A DNA stretch of 64,000 bases from Microlunatus kandeliicorticis (GCF_014137855.1 NZ_JACGWT010000001.1:124001-188000), one strand, 5' to 3'. Positions 15,731-24,571 are shown, numbered from the stretch's first letter. A program made the numbers and translations. Notes: generated by a model from the sequence alone, not told the origin.

Positions 15731-16333
15731 TCACCCCGCAGGACGGTCGCCGGCCCCGACCGTCGGTGCCGCGGGTTCGTCGGTGGTCTCCGACCGCGCC
15801 GCCCGGTCGCGGCGCTGCACCCGCCACTCGCGGACGGTCAGCGCGACGATCAGCGCGTCGAACACCGTCAGGGCGATCAGTCCCGCGGACGGCTGCAGGG
15901 TGATCTTGTAAACCTGATAGACGATGAAGGCGCCGAGGACGCCGATCATCCAGGGGTAGGCCCAGATCTTGTTCCGCAGCAGCGCGACCACGAGCACGAT
16001 CTTCACGACGCCGTGGATCAGCAGGTAGGCGGCGCCGAACTCGACCGCGGAGCCGTTCAGCTTGTCGGTGGTGTGCAGCAGGTGGGTGGCGATGAAGTCG
16101 TGCGGGTCCTCGGACAGCTCGCCCTGGGTCAGCTGGCGCACCCAGCCCTTGATCCGCTCCGGGCTGACCAGCAACAGCAGCAGACCGCCGACCAGCTCGG
16201 ACAGCCCGTTCAGCCCCTTGAGCACGATGCCGATCTCGAAGACGCGGTCGAGCCAGCCGTGCGGGCGGAAGCCGCTGCCCGCCCTCCGGGTCCGGAGCGC
16301 CGGCGATCCGGCCGTGGGGGTGGTGCTGCTCAC
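15731..16333 (-). CDS. DUF2127 membrane protein
   Basis: 200 residues from GTG 16333; TAGCGT at 16346-16341 lies 7 bases upstream, so the message is probably leaderless. The family pattern is clear: WLDRVFEIGIVLKGLNGLSE at the start, a middle helix AAYLLIHGVVKIVLVVALL, and IWAYPWMIGVLGAFIVYQVY. Four membrane helices are predicted. Molecular function is not known for the family. It forms an operon with the MFS gene. Confidence 0.82.
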   Translation of the reverse strand: MSSTTPTAGSPALRTRRAGSGFRPHGWLDRVFEIGIVLKGLNGLSELVGGLLLLLVSPERIKGWVRQLTQGELSEDPHDFIATHLLHTTDKLNGSAVEFGAAYLLIHGVVKIVLVVALLRNKIWAYPWMIGVLGAFIVYQVYKITLQPSAGLIALTVFDALIVALTVREWRVQRRDRAARSETTDEPAAPTVGAGDRPAG

Positions 16334-16418
16334 CCGGCCACGCTAGGCGATGTCACATGTGTGACGACTGAGTCGTCACTGGTGTCACGCGAAATGGCGA
16401 CCGTGACCCGTCGCCCGC

Positions 16419-16536
16419 TACACTTAGCGGCGAGGGGAGTACCTCGACAAGTTCCATCGGTCATGACGACGCGCCTTCGCGTCCCGGTGGACGCCCACCG
16501 CCTTCTGGGCGGGAGGTGAGGGAGACCTCGAGCCGT
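16419..16536 (+). ncRNA. yybP-ykoY-type manganese riboswitch (with promoter)
   Basis: TACACT at 16419-16424 is a reasonable -10 box. The following leader carries GGGGAGTA (16434-16441), the hallmark first internal loop of yybP-ykoY RNAs. About 80 bases later comes GGTGAGGGAGACC (16515-16527), the second conserved loop. A helical arm lies between (CGACGCG...CGCGTC and the GGTGGACGCCCACC stem). The 3' end is followed by TGACTCGAGG and the TerC start at 16559. This RNA class senses Mn2+ and commonly controls TerC/Alx and MntP genes, which fits the neighbour. The exact boundaries are approximate. Confidence 0.75.
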
Positions 16537-16558
16537 GACCTGACTCGAGGAGCCCACT

Positions 16559-17602
16559 GTGACTCTGACCCCCGTCGTTCCGTTCCAGATCGACACCGTC
16601 GGTACGCCCATGCTCTGGGCGGCGACCATCGGCGCCGTCGTCGCGTTGCTGGTCGTCGACTTCCTCGCCACCCGCAAACCGCACGAGGTCTCGATGAAGG
16701 AGGCCATCGGCTGGTCGGCGTTCTACATCGCCCTGCCGCTCGCCTTCGGCGTGTTCATCTGGACGCAGTTCGGCGGTGAGCGCGGGGTCGAGTACTACAC
16801 CGGCTATCTCGTCGAGAAGAGCCTCAGCGTCGACAACCTGTTCGTGTTCATGCTGCTGCTGGCCGCGTTCGCCGTGCCGGCCGCGCTGCAGCAGCGGGTG
16901 CTGCTCTACGGCATCATCGGCGCGCTGGTGCTGCGCGGCGTCTTCATCGGTCTCGGCGCTGCGGCGCTGTCCCGCTTCGACTGGGTGTTCCTGATCTTCG
17001 GCGCGATCCTGCTGGTCACCGGCGTCAAACTGCTCAAGGACGCCGTCAGCGGGCACGACCACGACGAGAAGGACGTCTCGACGATGCGCTCGGTCCGGCT
17101 GATGCGCCGCATCATGCCGGTCAGCGACGACTACGACGGCCCGAAAATGTTCACCAAGCTCGGCGGCAAGCGCGCGCTGACCCCGCTGGCCCTGGTCACG
17201 GTCGCGGTCTTCGCCACCGACATCGTCTTCGCCGTCGACTCCGTCCCGGCCGTCTACGGCATCACCGGCGATCCCTACCTGGTCTTCGCGACCAACGCCT
17301 TCGCTCTGCTCGGCCTCCGCGCCCTCTACTTCGTGCTCCAGGGCGCGCTGTCCAAGCTGGTCCACCTCAGCTACGGCCTGGCCGCGATCCTCGGCTTCAT
17401 CGGCGCCAAGCTGGTGCTGCACTGGGCCCACCTGGTCTGGCCGTCGGTGCCGGAGATCCCGACGCTGGTCAGCCTGGTCGTGATCGTCGGGATCCTGGTG
17501 CTCACCACGATCACCAGCCTGCTGGCCACCCGTCGTCGGGAGGCTGCGGCGGACCCGGCCGCCCAGGCGACCGAGAACGACAAGGCCCCGACCGCCGGCT
17601 GA
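16559..17602 (+). CDS. TerC-family membrane protein (Alx-like)
   Basis: 347 residues from GTG 16559, with CGAGGAG just upstream. About nine membrane helices are visible. The two TerC signatures carrying buried acidic residues are present: YLVEKSLSVDNLFVFMLLL and VAVFATDIVFAVDSVPAVY. The cytoplasmic loop KDAVSGHDHDEKDV is His/Asp rich and could bind metal. Family members export Mn2+ or support metalation of exported proteins. The riboswitch in the leader supports manganese-responsive expression. A strong terminator follows. Confidence 0.88.
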   Translation: MTLTPVVPFQIDTVGTPMLWAATIGAVVALLVVDFLATRKPHEVSMKEAIGWSAFYIALPLAFGVFIWTQFGGERGVEYYTGYLVEKSLSVDNLFVFMLLLAAFAVPAALQQRVLLYGIIGALVLRGVFIGLGAAALSRFDWVFLIFGAILLVTGVKLLKDAVSGHDHDEKDVSTMRSVRLMRRIMPVSDDYDGPKMFTKLGGKRALTPLALVTVAVFATDIVFAVDSVPAVYGITGDPYLVFATNAFALLGLRALYFVLQGALSKLVHLSYGLAAILGFIGAKLVLHWAHLVWPSVPEIPTLVSLVVIVGILVLTTITSLLATRRREAAADPAAQATENDKAPTAG

Positions 17603-17612
17603 ACCCGTGCGA

Positions 17613-17641
17613 GCACCCCGGACTATCACGGTCCGGGGTGC
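17613..17641 (+). terminator. strong intrinsic-type terminator after TerC
   Basis: A perfect 11-bp stem (GCACCCCGGAC at 17613-17623 and GTCCGGGGTGC at 17631-17641) encloses a 7-base loop and is followed by TTCGTC. It lies 10 bases after the TerC stop codon. The U-tract is weak, as is usual in actinobacteria. Confidence 0.75.
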
Positions 17642-17772
17642 TTCGTCGGAGCCGGAGCAAAAGGCATTACTTCCGACAGGGAACGGACCTCGGATGCACG
17701 AAAGCCCGTGGTCACGGCGATTTCTTCGGTTCCGCGCGTGACGATCGGCGGCTGCGCGACGTCTTTGTGGTC

Positions 17773-18048
17773 ATGAGCCAGTCGATCTCCGAGGGCGTCC
17801 CCCCGACGCCGAAAGGTCTCCGTCGTGACCCCCGCGAGCTCGTCGCCGACCGCGCGCGGCAACGGCTCGAACGCCAGGTCGACGTGTGGCTCGCGGAAGA
17901 GGCCGGCGGCCTGACTGCTGCCGAGTTCGTGGCGGTGGTGACCAGCGTCTTCGCCGACACCCTGAGCAGCTGGGCGCGGCACGAGATCCGCAGCGAGCGC
18001 GACGTCGAGGACGACCGACAGGGCCGGGGGAGCCGCGGCGGCCGCTGA
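17773..18048 (+). CDS. small hypothetical soluble protein (91 aa)
   Basis: The start is ATG 17773 (MSQSISEGVPP); a GTG two codons earlier (17767) is the alternative. The open frame runs further upstream, but that DNA has a different base composition and codon use. The core LVADRARQRLERQVDVWLAEEAGGL and VAVVTSVFADTLSSWARHEI would form two or three helices; the tail is charged and disordered. I do not recognise the family. Confidence 0.5.
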   Translation: MSQSISEGVPPTPKGLRRDPRELVADRARQRLERQVDVWLAEEAGGLTAAEFVAVVTSVFADTLSSWARHEIRSERDVEDDRQGRGSRGGR

Positions 18049-18129
18049 GGCACCGCTCGGTAGGGTTCGGACGTTACCGGTCCGGACGGCACCGTCGTCG
18101 GCCGGATCTTCGTCTCTGCAGGAGGTCTC

Positions 18130-18987
18130 GTGCGCGTCGTCGTCACCGGAGGGTCCGGCAAGGCCGGTCAGTGGGTGGTCCGTGAGCTCGCGGCCGCCGG
18201 TCACGAGGTCACCAACCTCGACCTGGTGAACCCGCCGGAGCTCGACCTGCCGGGCGCCTTCTGCCGGGTGCCGCTGACCGACGCCGGCCGCGTCTACGAC
18301 GCGCTGCTGCAGTTCCGCCCCGAGGCGGTCGCGCACCTGGCCGCGAACCCCGCCCCGAGCGGCCAGGCCCGGATCGACGTCTTCGACAACAACGTGCTCA
18401 GCGCGCACAACGTGCTGCAGGCGGCCGGCGACCTCGGTGTCCGCCGGGTGGTCTACGCCTCGAGCGAGATGGCCACCGGGTTGCTGACCGACGGCGTCGT
18501 CCCGGGGCGGATCCCGTTCGACGAGAGCGACCGACGACCCTCGCCGAACGCCTATGCGCTGAGCAAGTACATCAGCGAGGTGATCGCCGACTCGCTCGCG
18601 CTGGCCCACCCCGACACCGCCTGGGTAGGGCTGCGGATCAACAACGTCATCCCGCCCGACGACTACGGCCGGTTCCGCGCCGAGTGGGACGACCCGGCCC
18701 GCAGCAAGGGCAACTTCTGGAGCTACATCGACGCCCGCGACGTCGGCACCGCCTACCGTGCGGCCGTCGAGGGGGAGAGCACCGGTCACGAGGTCTGCCT
18801 GATCGCCGCCGCGGACACCCGGGCGAAGCGTGGGCTCCGTGAGCTGATGGCCGAGCACTACGACGGGTACGACCGGTTCGCCGCGGACTACCAGGATCCG
18901 CAGTCGGCCTTCGACTGCCGGCGGATGCGTGAGCTGTTCGGCTGGACCCCGAGCTACAGCTGGCGCGACCGCGACGACCGCGGCTGA
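18130..18987 (+). CDS. NAD-dependent epimerase/dehydratase
   Basis: 285 residues from GTG 18130, with AGGAGG 5-10 bases upstream. It is an extended SDR: cofactor loop VVVTGGSGKAGQWV, HLAANPAPSG, the active-site region VYASSEMATG, and YALSKYISE (YxxxK). The C-terminal segment MRELFGWTPSYSW is typical of sugar-nucleotide or sugar dehydrogenases of this class. It is monocistronic. The substrate is probably a sugar or sugar acid, not resolvable from sequence. Confidence 0.83.
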   Translation: MRVVVTGGSGKAGQWVVRELAAAGHEVTNLDLVNPPELDLPGAFCRVPLTDAGRVYDALLQFRPEAVAHLAANPAPSGQARIDVFDNNVLSAHNVLQAAGDLGVRRVVYASSEMATGLLTDGVVPGRIPFDESDRRPSPNAYALSKYISEVIADSLALAHPDTAWVGLRINNVIPPDDYGRFRAEWDDPARSKGNFWSYIDARDVGTAYRAAVEGESTGHEVCLIAAADTRAKRGLRELMAEHYDGYDRFAADYQDPQSAFDCRRMRELFGWTPSYSWRDRDDRG

Positions 18988-19015
18988 GACCCGCTCCCTG
19001 AGCCCGAGCCCCGCT

Positions 19016-19155
19016 CCCTGAGCCTGTCGAAGGGCGATGGGCGCTTCGACGGGCTCAGCGTGCGTCGGGGGCTTCGACGGGCTCAGCGTGCGTCGGGCGC
19101 TTCGACGGGCTCAGCGTGCGTCGGCCGCTTCGACGGGCTCAGCGTGCGTCGGGGT
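19016..19155. repeat. TCGACRGGCTC element: one reverse copy plus four 28-bp tandem copies
   Basis: A reverse copy lies at 19016-19035 (CCCT/AGGG arms). It is followed by four head-to-tail units of exactly 28 bases starting at 19044, 19072, 19100 and 19128, differing only in the last three or four bases of each unit. Each unit carries CTTCGACGGGCTCAGCG followed by TGCGTCGG. The array fills the convergent gap between the epimerase and the permease, ending at the permease stop codon. Confidence 0.85.
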
Positions 19156-20579
19156 CAGTGCTGGGGTTCGGTGAACGGGTCGGCGGCGTGCTCGCTGAGG
19201 ATGCCGGTGCCCTTGCGCTGGTAGTAGAGCATCACCAGCGCGCCGATCACCAGCCAGACGACACCGCCGATCTTGGCCGCGGGCTCGGCGTTCCAGAGCA
19301 CGAAACCGATGATCGCGAAGCCGAGCACCGGGCAGATCAGGTGCAGCAGGACGTTGCGGCTGCGCTGCCGGACCAGGTACCAGCCGACCACCGAGACGTG
19401 CAGCAGCAGGAAGCTGGTCAGCGCACCGAAGTTGACCAGGGTGCTGATCAGGTCGATCTGTCCGACGAAGAACAGCCCGGCCACCAGGGTCAGCCCGGCC
19501 ACCACCAGGATCGCGCGCTCCGGGCTCTTGGTGCGCGGGTTGACGTGCGACAGGAAACGCGGCAGCCGGCCGTCCCGGCTCATCGAGAACAGCAGCCGCG
19601 AGGTGGCGCTCTGGGCGGCCACCGCGTTGGCGATGCCGACGGCGAGCGCGTTCATGGCCAGGAAGGCGATCTGCCAGCCGTGGTTGCTGATCGTCGCGAC
19701 GATCCCGAAGAAGGCGTTGTTGACGTCGGCGTCGGCGAACTGGGTGGTGTTCGGCACCAGCATCGCGGCGAGCCAGGTCTGCGCGACGAAGAAGAAGGCC
19801 ACCAGGACCAGCCCGGTGATCATGGCCACCCCGGCGGCCTTGCGCCCGCCCTTGGCCTCCTCGCTCAGGGTGGCGATGCCGTCGAAGCCGAGGAAGCTCA
19901 GCACCGCGATCGACAGCGCCGTCGCGGCCAGGCCCGGGGTGAACTGGTCGGGGTTGAACAGCGGGGTGGTGGTGAACCGGGCGCCGTTGACCCCGCGGAC
20001 GATCGCGCTCACCGCCATCACCACGAAGATCACCACGAAGACCAGCTCGGCGGCCAGGAACAGCCGGTTGACCAGCGCGGTGAAGGAGATGCCGATGTAG
20101 TTGACCGCGGTGTTGACCAGCAGGAAGACGATGATCCACACCGGCTTGGGCACCGCCGGGAAGATCCCGGACATCGACTCCGCCGCGAACACGTAGAGCA
20201 GGGTCGGCACCAGCAGGTAGTCGAGCAGGATCGTCCAGCCGGCGAAGAAGCCGACGACCGGGTGCAGCCCGCGGCCGACGTAGGAGTAGACCGAGCCGGC
20301 GATCGGGAACGCGCGCGACATCTGGGCGTAGGACAGCGCGGTGAAGATCATCGCGACCAGGCCGATCAGGTAGACCAGCGGGACCATGCCCTTGGCCTCG
20401 TTGAAGACCACGCCGAAGATCGCCCACGGTGCGATCGGCACCATGAACACCAACCCGTAGATGATCAGGTCGGGGGTGGACAGGGTGCGGTTGAGCTCCT
20501 GCTTGTAGCCGAAGCCGGCGAGGTCGGCGGAGGCGTCGGTGCGGGCGGTGGAGGTGGGGTCGGCGCTGCCGGTGCTCAT
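19155..20579 (-). CDS. APC-superfamily amino-acid permease
   Basis: 474 residues from ATG 20579. Twelve membrane helices are visible. The first broken helix carries IIYGLVFMVPIAPWAIFGVV, the region after it AFPIAGSVYSYVGR, and the sixth helix SFLGFDGIATLSEEAKGG, the three conserved APC segments. This implies proton-coupled uptake of an amino acid or amine at the inner membrane. It is the last gene of the minus-strand operon running from 25586 and would supply or recycle an amino-acid-like substrate for it. The substrate is not resolvable. Confidence 0.85.
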   Translation of the reverse strand: MSTGSADPTSTARTDASADLAGFGYKQELNRTLSTPDLIIYGLVFMVPIAPWAIFGVVFNEAKGMVPLVYLIGLVAMIFTALSYAQMSRAFPIAGSVYSYVGRGLHPVVGFFAGWTILLDYLLVPTLLYVFAAESMSGIFPAVPKPVWIIVFLLVNTAVNYIGISFTALVNRLFLAAELVFVVIFVVMAVSAIVRGVNGARFTTTPLFNPDQFTPGLAATALSIAVLSFLGFDGIATLSEEAKGGRKAAGVAMITGLVLVAFFFVAQTWLAAMLVPNTTQFADADVNNAFFGIVATISNHGWQIAFLAMNALAVGIANAVAAQSATSRLLFSMSRDGRLPRFLSHVNPRTKSPERAILVVAGLTLVAGLFFVGQIDLISTLVNFGALTSFLLLHVSVVGWYLVRQRSRNVLLHLICPVLGFAIIGFVLWNAEPAAKIGGVVWLVIGALVMLYYQRKGTGILSEHAADPFTEPQH

Positions 20580-20643
20580 GGTGTTCTCCTGCGGACGGGA
20601 ACCGGACGAGGTGGGACGAGCGTGCAGGGCGGGCGGACCGGCG

Positions 20644-21558
20644 TCAGTGCGGGTCGTGCTCGCGGAGGAAGCCGCCGACGACCCGGGTGAACTCCTCCGG
20701 CTCCTCGACGTGCGGCATGTGGCTGGACCCGGCGAAGACGTGGCTGCGGACGTCGGCGATCCGGTCGAGGAAGGGCTGCCAGACGATCGGCATCGCCTCG
20801 TCGTAGGCGCCCGCGACCACCAGGGTGGGCACCCGGATCCCGTCGAGCCGGTCGACCACGCTCCACTCCTTGAGGCTGCCGACGACGTGGAACTCCGAGG
20901 GCCCGTTCATGGTGTGGTAGACGGTCGGGTCGTCGTCGATCTGGGCGAAGCTCGCCGTGACCTCCGGCGGCACCGGCCGGGCCCGGCAGACGTGCCGGCC
21001 GTAGAAGACGTCCATCGCGGCCACGTACTCCTGGCTGTCGGTGGTGCCGGCCGCCTCGTGCTCGAGCAGCGTCCGCTGCACCTCCGGCGGCAGCTGCTCG
21101 CGGAGGGTGTTCGCCGCCTCCAGCCACAACGCCATCGAGGCCGGGCTGTCGCAGATGCTCAGCGAGGCGACGCCGGTGTCGTCGGCGAGGACGACCTCCG
21201 GGCCGAGCATCCCGCCCCAGGACTGCCCGAGCAGGTGGAACCGCTCGATCCCGAGCGCCCCGACCAGGTTGCGGAACTCGCGCACGAACAGGTCGACGGT
21301 CCAGAAGCCGGGGTCGGCGTCGGGCAGGTGGGTGCTGTTGCCGCAGCCGAGCTGGTCGTAGTGGACGACCGCGCGGCCGTCGTCGGCGAGCCCGGTCATG
21401 GCCAGGCAGTAGTTGTGCGCGGCGCCGGGTCCGCCGTGGAGCACGACGACCGGCGGCTTCCCCGTCGCTGCGGAGGCGTCCAGGTCACCGGTGACGCGGT
21501 ACCAGGTCTGGTGCCCGTCGAAGTCGACGGTGCCGGTGCGGACCTCGGGCGTGGCCAT
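20644..21558 (-). CDS. proline-iminopeptidase-family alpha/beta hydrolase
   Basis: 304 residues from ATG 21558. The S33 family pattern is complete: oxyanion loop VVVLHGGPGAAHNY, DQLGCGNSTHLPD, nucleophile elbow LLGQSWGGMLG, and catalytic His in SSHMPHVEEPEEF, with the Asp in VAGAYDEAMP. Close relatives release N-terminal proline or hydrolyse amino-acid amides. It lies 64 bases upstream of the permease and 74 bases downstream of the GMC gene on the same strand. A role in freeing an amino-acid unit is an inference. Confidence 0.83.
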   Translation of the reverse strand: MATPEVRTGTVDFDGHQTWYRVTGDLDASAATGKPPVVVLHGGPGAAHNYCLAMTGLADDGRAVVHYDQLGCGNSTHLPDADPGFWTVDLFVREFRNLVGALGIERFHLLGQSWGGMLGPEVVLADDTGVASLSICDSPASMALWLEAANTLREQLPPEVQRTLLEHEAAGTTDSQEYVAAMDVFYGRHVCRARPVPPEVTASFAQIDDDPTVYHTMNGPSEFHVVGSLKEWSVVDRLDGIRVPTLVVAGAYDEAMPIVWQPFLDRIADVRSHVFAGSSHMPHVEEPEEFTRVVGGFLREHDPH

Positions 21559-21632
21559 GGCGGTACTCAAGCACAGCAGGCGATCCGGGTGGTCCCGGGT
21601 CGCGATCCGGGCAGGTGCACCGGTCGCCGGCG

Positions 21633-23183
21633 TCAGGCCGCGGCGAGCATCCGGTCGGCGGTCCGCAGCGACAGCGCCATGATCGTGAGCGCCGGGTTCG
21701 CCACCACCGAGCTCGGGAACACCGAGTTGTCGCAGATCCAGAGGTTGGGCACCTCGAAGCTGCGGCCGTCGGGGTCGACCACGGCGGCGGCCGGGTCGGT
21801 TCCCATCCGGCAGGTGCCGATGGTGTGCGCGGTCCGGGCCACCACGGTGGTGGTCCGGGCGCCCGCCGCCTCGAGGATCGCGATCATGGTCCGGGTGGCG
21901 TGGGCGTCGATGGCCTGTTCGTTCGGTCCGGCGCTGAAGCTGACCCGGGCCTTCGGCACCCCGAGCGCGTCGGTCTCGTCGGCGAGCGTGAGCCGGTTCT
22001 CCGCACGCGGCAGGCACTCGGCGTTGATCCCCACCCCGGCCATGTGCGGGTAGGCGTCGAGCGCCTCGACCAGCGCCCGGCCCCACAGCCCGGCCCCGCG
22101 GGCCAGCGTGGTGGCGAAGGTCAGCGGCTGCACCCCGAGGCTTTGGATCAGGTAGCCACCGGCGAAGTCGGCGTCGGCGGGGCGGACGAAGTCCTCGGTG
22201 ATCGCGGCCGACGGATACCCGCGGTAGCTGCGGATCTCCCGGTCGAACCGGCCCCAGACCTGGGTGGCGCCGTGCGCCATGAAGTTCGCGCCGACCTGCC
22301 CGCTGCCCAGCGCAAGCCCGGTGTGCAACAGCAGACGTGGCGTCTCCACCGCCCCGGCGGCGAGCACGAGCCGGTCGCAGCGCTGGCGGACGTCGCGGCC
22401 GTCCTGGCGGTAGACCACGCCGGTGACCTGACCGGTCGCGTCGGTCTCGACGGTGTGGACGGTGGCCCCGGCGCGGATCTCCGCCCCGGCGGCCACCGCG
22501 CGGGGCAGGTAGCTGACGTCGGTGCCGCCCTTGGCGCCCGTGCGGCAGCCCTGGTGGCAGCTGCCGCAGTTGACGCAGGCCAGCCGCAGCCCGGCCTGCG
22601 GGTCGTCGCGGTCGCGGGTGAGGACCGCCGCCGGGGCGTCGGTGGCCCGGATGCCCAGCTCGGTGCAGGCGGCGATCATCAGCTCGGCCGGTGCGTTCCG
22701 GCGCGGCGGTGGCATCGCGTAGCGGCGGTCCGGGTCCCACGGGTAGTCGGCCGGACCGGAGACCCCGACGTCGGTCTCGACCTGTTCGAGATAGCCGGTC
22801 AGCTCGGCGTGGCCGATCGGCCAGTCGACCCCGACGCCGGCCAGGCTCCGCAGCCGCAGGTCGCGCGGGTCGGGTCTGGGGGTGAACGCACCCCAGTGCA
22901 GCAACGACCCGCCGACCCCGCGGCCGCTGTTGTTCGGGCCGAACGCGGTCGGGTCGTCGCCCGCGCTGATCCGCTCCTCCATCCAGTTGATGCCCGCCGC
23001 GGCGGTGTCCTCGTCCGGGGTGTGGTCGCGGGGGTCGTGGTTCATCCCCGCCTCGAGCGCGACCACCCGGAGCCCGGCGTCGGCCAGCCGGGCCAGCAGC
23101 GGACCGCCGCCCGCCCCGGTGCCGACGACCACGACGTCGGCCGGCTCGTTCGGGTCGTAGCGCGGCATCGACTCGAGGTTCAC
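21633..23183 (-). CDS. GMC oxidoreductase with CX2CX2CX3C motif
   Basis: 516 residues; start GTG 23183 overlaps the upstream stop (GTGA). The FAD loop is ADVVVVGTGAGGGPLLARLA. The substrate-side motif NSGRGVGGSLLHWGAF and the C-terminal GMC pair (HTIGTCRMG, then NPALTIMALSLRTADRM) are intact. CVNCGSCHQGC has four cysteines spaced as in a ferredoxin site, a feature of one bacterial GMC branch related to long-chain alcohol oxidases. It probably oxidises an alcohol and passes electrons to the subunit-3-like domain encoded just upstream. Confidence 0.83.
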   Translation of the reverse strand: MNLESMPRYDPNEPADVVVVGTGAGGGPLLARLADAGLRVVALEAGMNHDPRDHTPDEDTAAAGINWMEERISAGDDPTAFGPNNSGRGVGGSLLHWGAFTPRPDPRDLRLRSLAGVGVDWPIGHAELTGYLEQVETDVGVSGPADYPWDPDRRYAMPPPRRNAPAELMIAACTELGIRATDAPAAVLTRDRDDPQAGLRLACVNCGSCHQGCRTGAKGGTDVSYLPRAVAAGAEIRAGATVHTVETDATGQVTGVVYRQDGRDVRQRCDRLVLAAGAVETPRLLLHTGLALGSGQVGANFMAHGATQVWGRFDREIRSYRGYPSAAITEDFVRPADADFAGGYLIQSLGVQPLTFATTLARGAGLWGRALVEALDAYPHMAGVGINAECLPRAENRLTLADETDALGVPKARVSFSAGPNEQAIDAHATRTMIAILEAAGARTTTVVARTAHTIGTCRMGTDPAAAVVDPDGRSFEVPNLWICDNSVFPSSVVANPALTIMALSLRTADRMLAAA

Positions 23184-24571
23184 GGGGTCACCTCCGCGGC
23201 ACCGGCGCCCGGCTCCCACGGCTCGCGCTCGTCCGCACCGATCAGCCGGAAGCCCTGCTGCCGGGGCGCGTCGGCGCCGCCCGCCCACCCGTCGTAGCCG
23301 ATCCGGGCCATCGTCGCCGGGTGCGTCACGTACGGGCGGACCAGGTCGACCCGGAGGTCGTCGAACCACAGCCGCAGCTGCGCGGCGGTCAGCCGGGACC
23401 CGACCGGGGCGTAGTCACCGTCGGCCACCGCCGCGAGGATCGCCTCGCGCTGGGCGGCGTCGAGGTCGGTCAGGCCCTCGAGCGCGTCCAGGGCGGCCCG
23501 GTAGGCCTCGACGTCGCCGGGCAGCCCGTCGTGCCGCCAGCCGTCCCCGCCGCCGTCGGCCAGCGCCCGGTCGACCCGCCGGGCCAGATCGATCGTCGGC
23601 CCGGTCTGCGGGACGACCACCTCGGCGAGCGCGCCGAGGGTGGCGAGCTGGCGGCGGTCCAGCACCTGCGGCTCCGCGTCCGGGACGTCGGGCAGGGCGC
23701 GCTCGGCCAGGGCGGCGCGGGTGCGGGGGCTGGTGCGGTCGGAGCCGATCACGGCGGCCACGTCGTCCGACACCCGGGGCCCGCGACCGGCGGTGCTGCG
23801 CCAGAAGTCGAGCACCGCCTCGGCCACCTCGGCCGGGCGCTCGACCGGCAGCAGGTGCCCGGCGCCGTCGAGCACCCGCACCCGGTGCCGCGGGTAGACC
23901 GGTCCGTTGAGGTCGCGCTGGGCGTCCGGTCCGAGGTCACCGTCGGAACCGCCGGCCACGATCAACGCCGGCACCGGGAGCGCGCCGACCTCACCGCTGA
24001 CGTCGGTGCGGCTGCCGCGCTCGAGCCAGTCGCGCCAGGCGGTCGGTGAGCAGCGGCGCAGGTCGTCGATGATCATCCGGCGGACCTCGGGCCGGAGCGG
24101 GCCACCGACGTTGGCGTCGACGAACGCGTTCGCCGCGTCGTCGTCCATCGGCCCGCGGGCGACCCAGTCGATCATCGTGGCGCGGCGGTCCTCGTCCATC
24201 GGCTCCGGTGACGGCGGTGACCCGGCGAGCAGCACCACACCGCGCAGCCCGAACAGCGGCGTCGCGCCCTGCAGGGTCCGGGCCGCGACCAGGGTGACGA
24301 TCTTGGCCCCCATGCTGTGCCCGAGCAGCAGCCAGCAGGAGGGCTGCGCGGCCGCGATCGCCCGCACCACCGCGTCCACCGTCGTCTCGAGACCGTCCAC
24401 CCGATCGCCGGCCCGGTCGCCGAAGCCCGGCAGGTCCAGGGCGATCAGGTCGAGCCCGTCGGGGTCGCCGACGGGGCACAGGTCGGCCAGCCGGTCGGCC
24501 ACGGGGTCGAAGAGGCGGTGGGACAGGCCGAGCCCGTGCAGGGCGAAGACGGTGGGACGGTGACCGGGCAT
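23180..24571 (-). CDS. alpha/beta hydrolase fused to gluconate 2-dehydrogenase subunit-3 domain
   Basis: 463 residues from ATG 24571. Residues 1-255 are an alpha/beta hydrolase (ALHGLGLSHRLFDPV, nucleophile elbow LLGHSMGAK, catalytic His in LDGAGHLLPVERP). Residues 285-455 match the gluconate dehydrogenase subunit 3 family (DRRQLATLGALAEVVVPQT, later VRPYVTHPATMARIGYDGWAGG). Subunit 3 normally partners a GMC-type flavin subunit, which is exactly the next gene. The fusion of a hydrolase onto that partner is unusual and ties hydrolysis and oxidation to one substrate. No Tat signal is present on the subunit-3 part. Confidence 0.75.
   Translation of the reverse strand: MPGHRPTVFALHGLGLSHRLFDPVADRLADLCPVGDPDGLDLIALDLPGFGDRAGDRVDGLETTVDAVVRAIAAAQPSCWLLLGHSMGAKIVTLVAARTLQGATPLFGLRGVVLLAGSPPSPEPMDEDRRATMIDWVARGPMDDDAANAFVDANVGGPLRPEVRRMIIDDLRRCSPTAWRDWLERGSRTDVSGEVGALPVPALIVAGGSDGDLGPDAQRDLNGPVYPRHRVRVLDGAGHLLPVERPAEVAEAVLDFWRSTAGRGPRVSDDVAAVIGSDRTSPRTRAALAERALPDVPDAEPQVLDRRQLATLGALAEVVVPQTGPTIDLARRVDRALADGGGDGWRHDGLPGDVEAYRAALDALEGLTDLDAAQREAILAAVADGDYAPVGSRLTAAQLRLWFDDLRVDLVRPYVTHPATMARIGYDGWAGGADAPRQQGFRLIGADEREPWEPGAGAAEVTP

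Noticed and set aside
17638-17772. Longer start of the 91-aa protein gene at 17638
   Set aside because: The added residues show different codon use and overlap the TerC terminator.
19044-19155. 28-bp repeats as a CRISPR array
   Set aside because: Units abut with no spacers and no cas genes are present; the element also occurs dispersed at other junctions.
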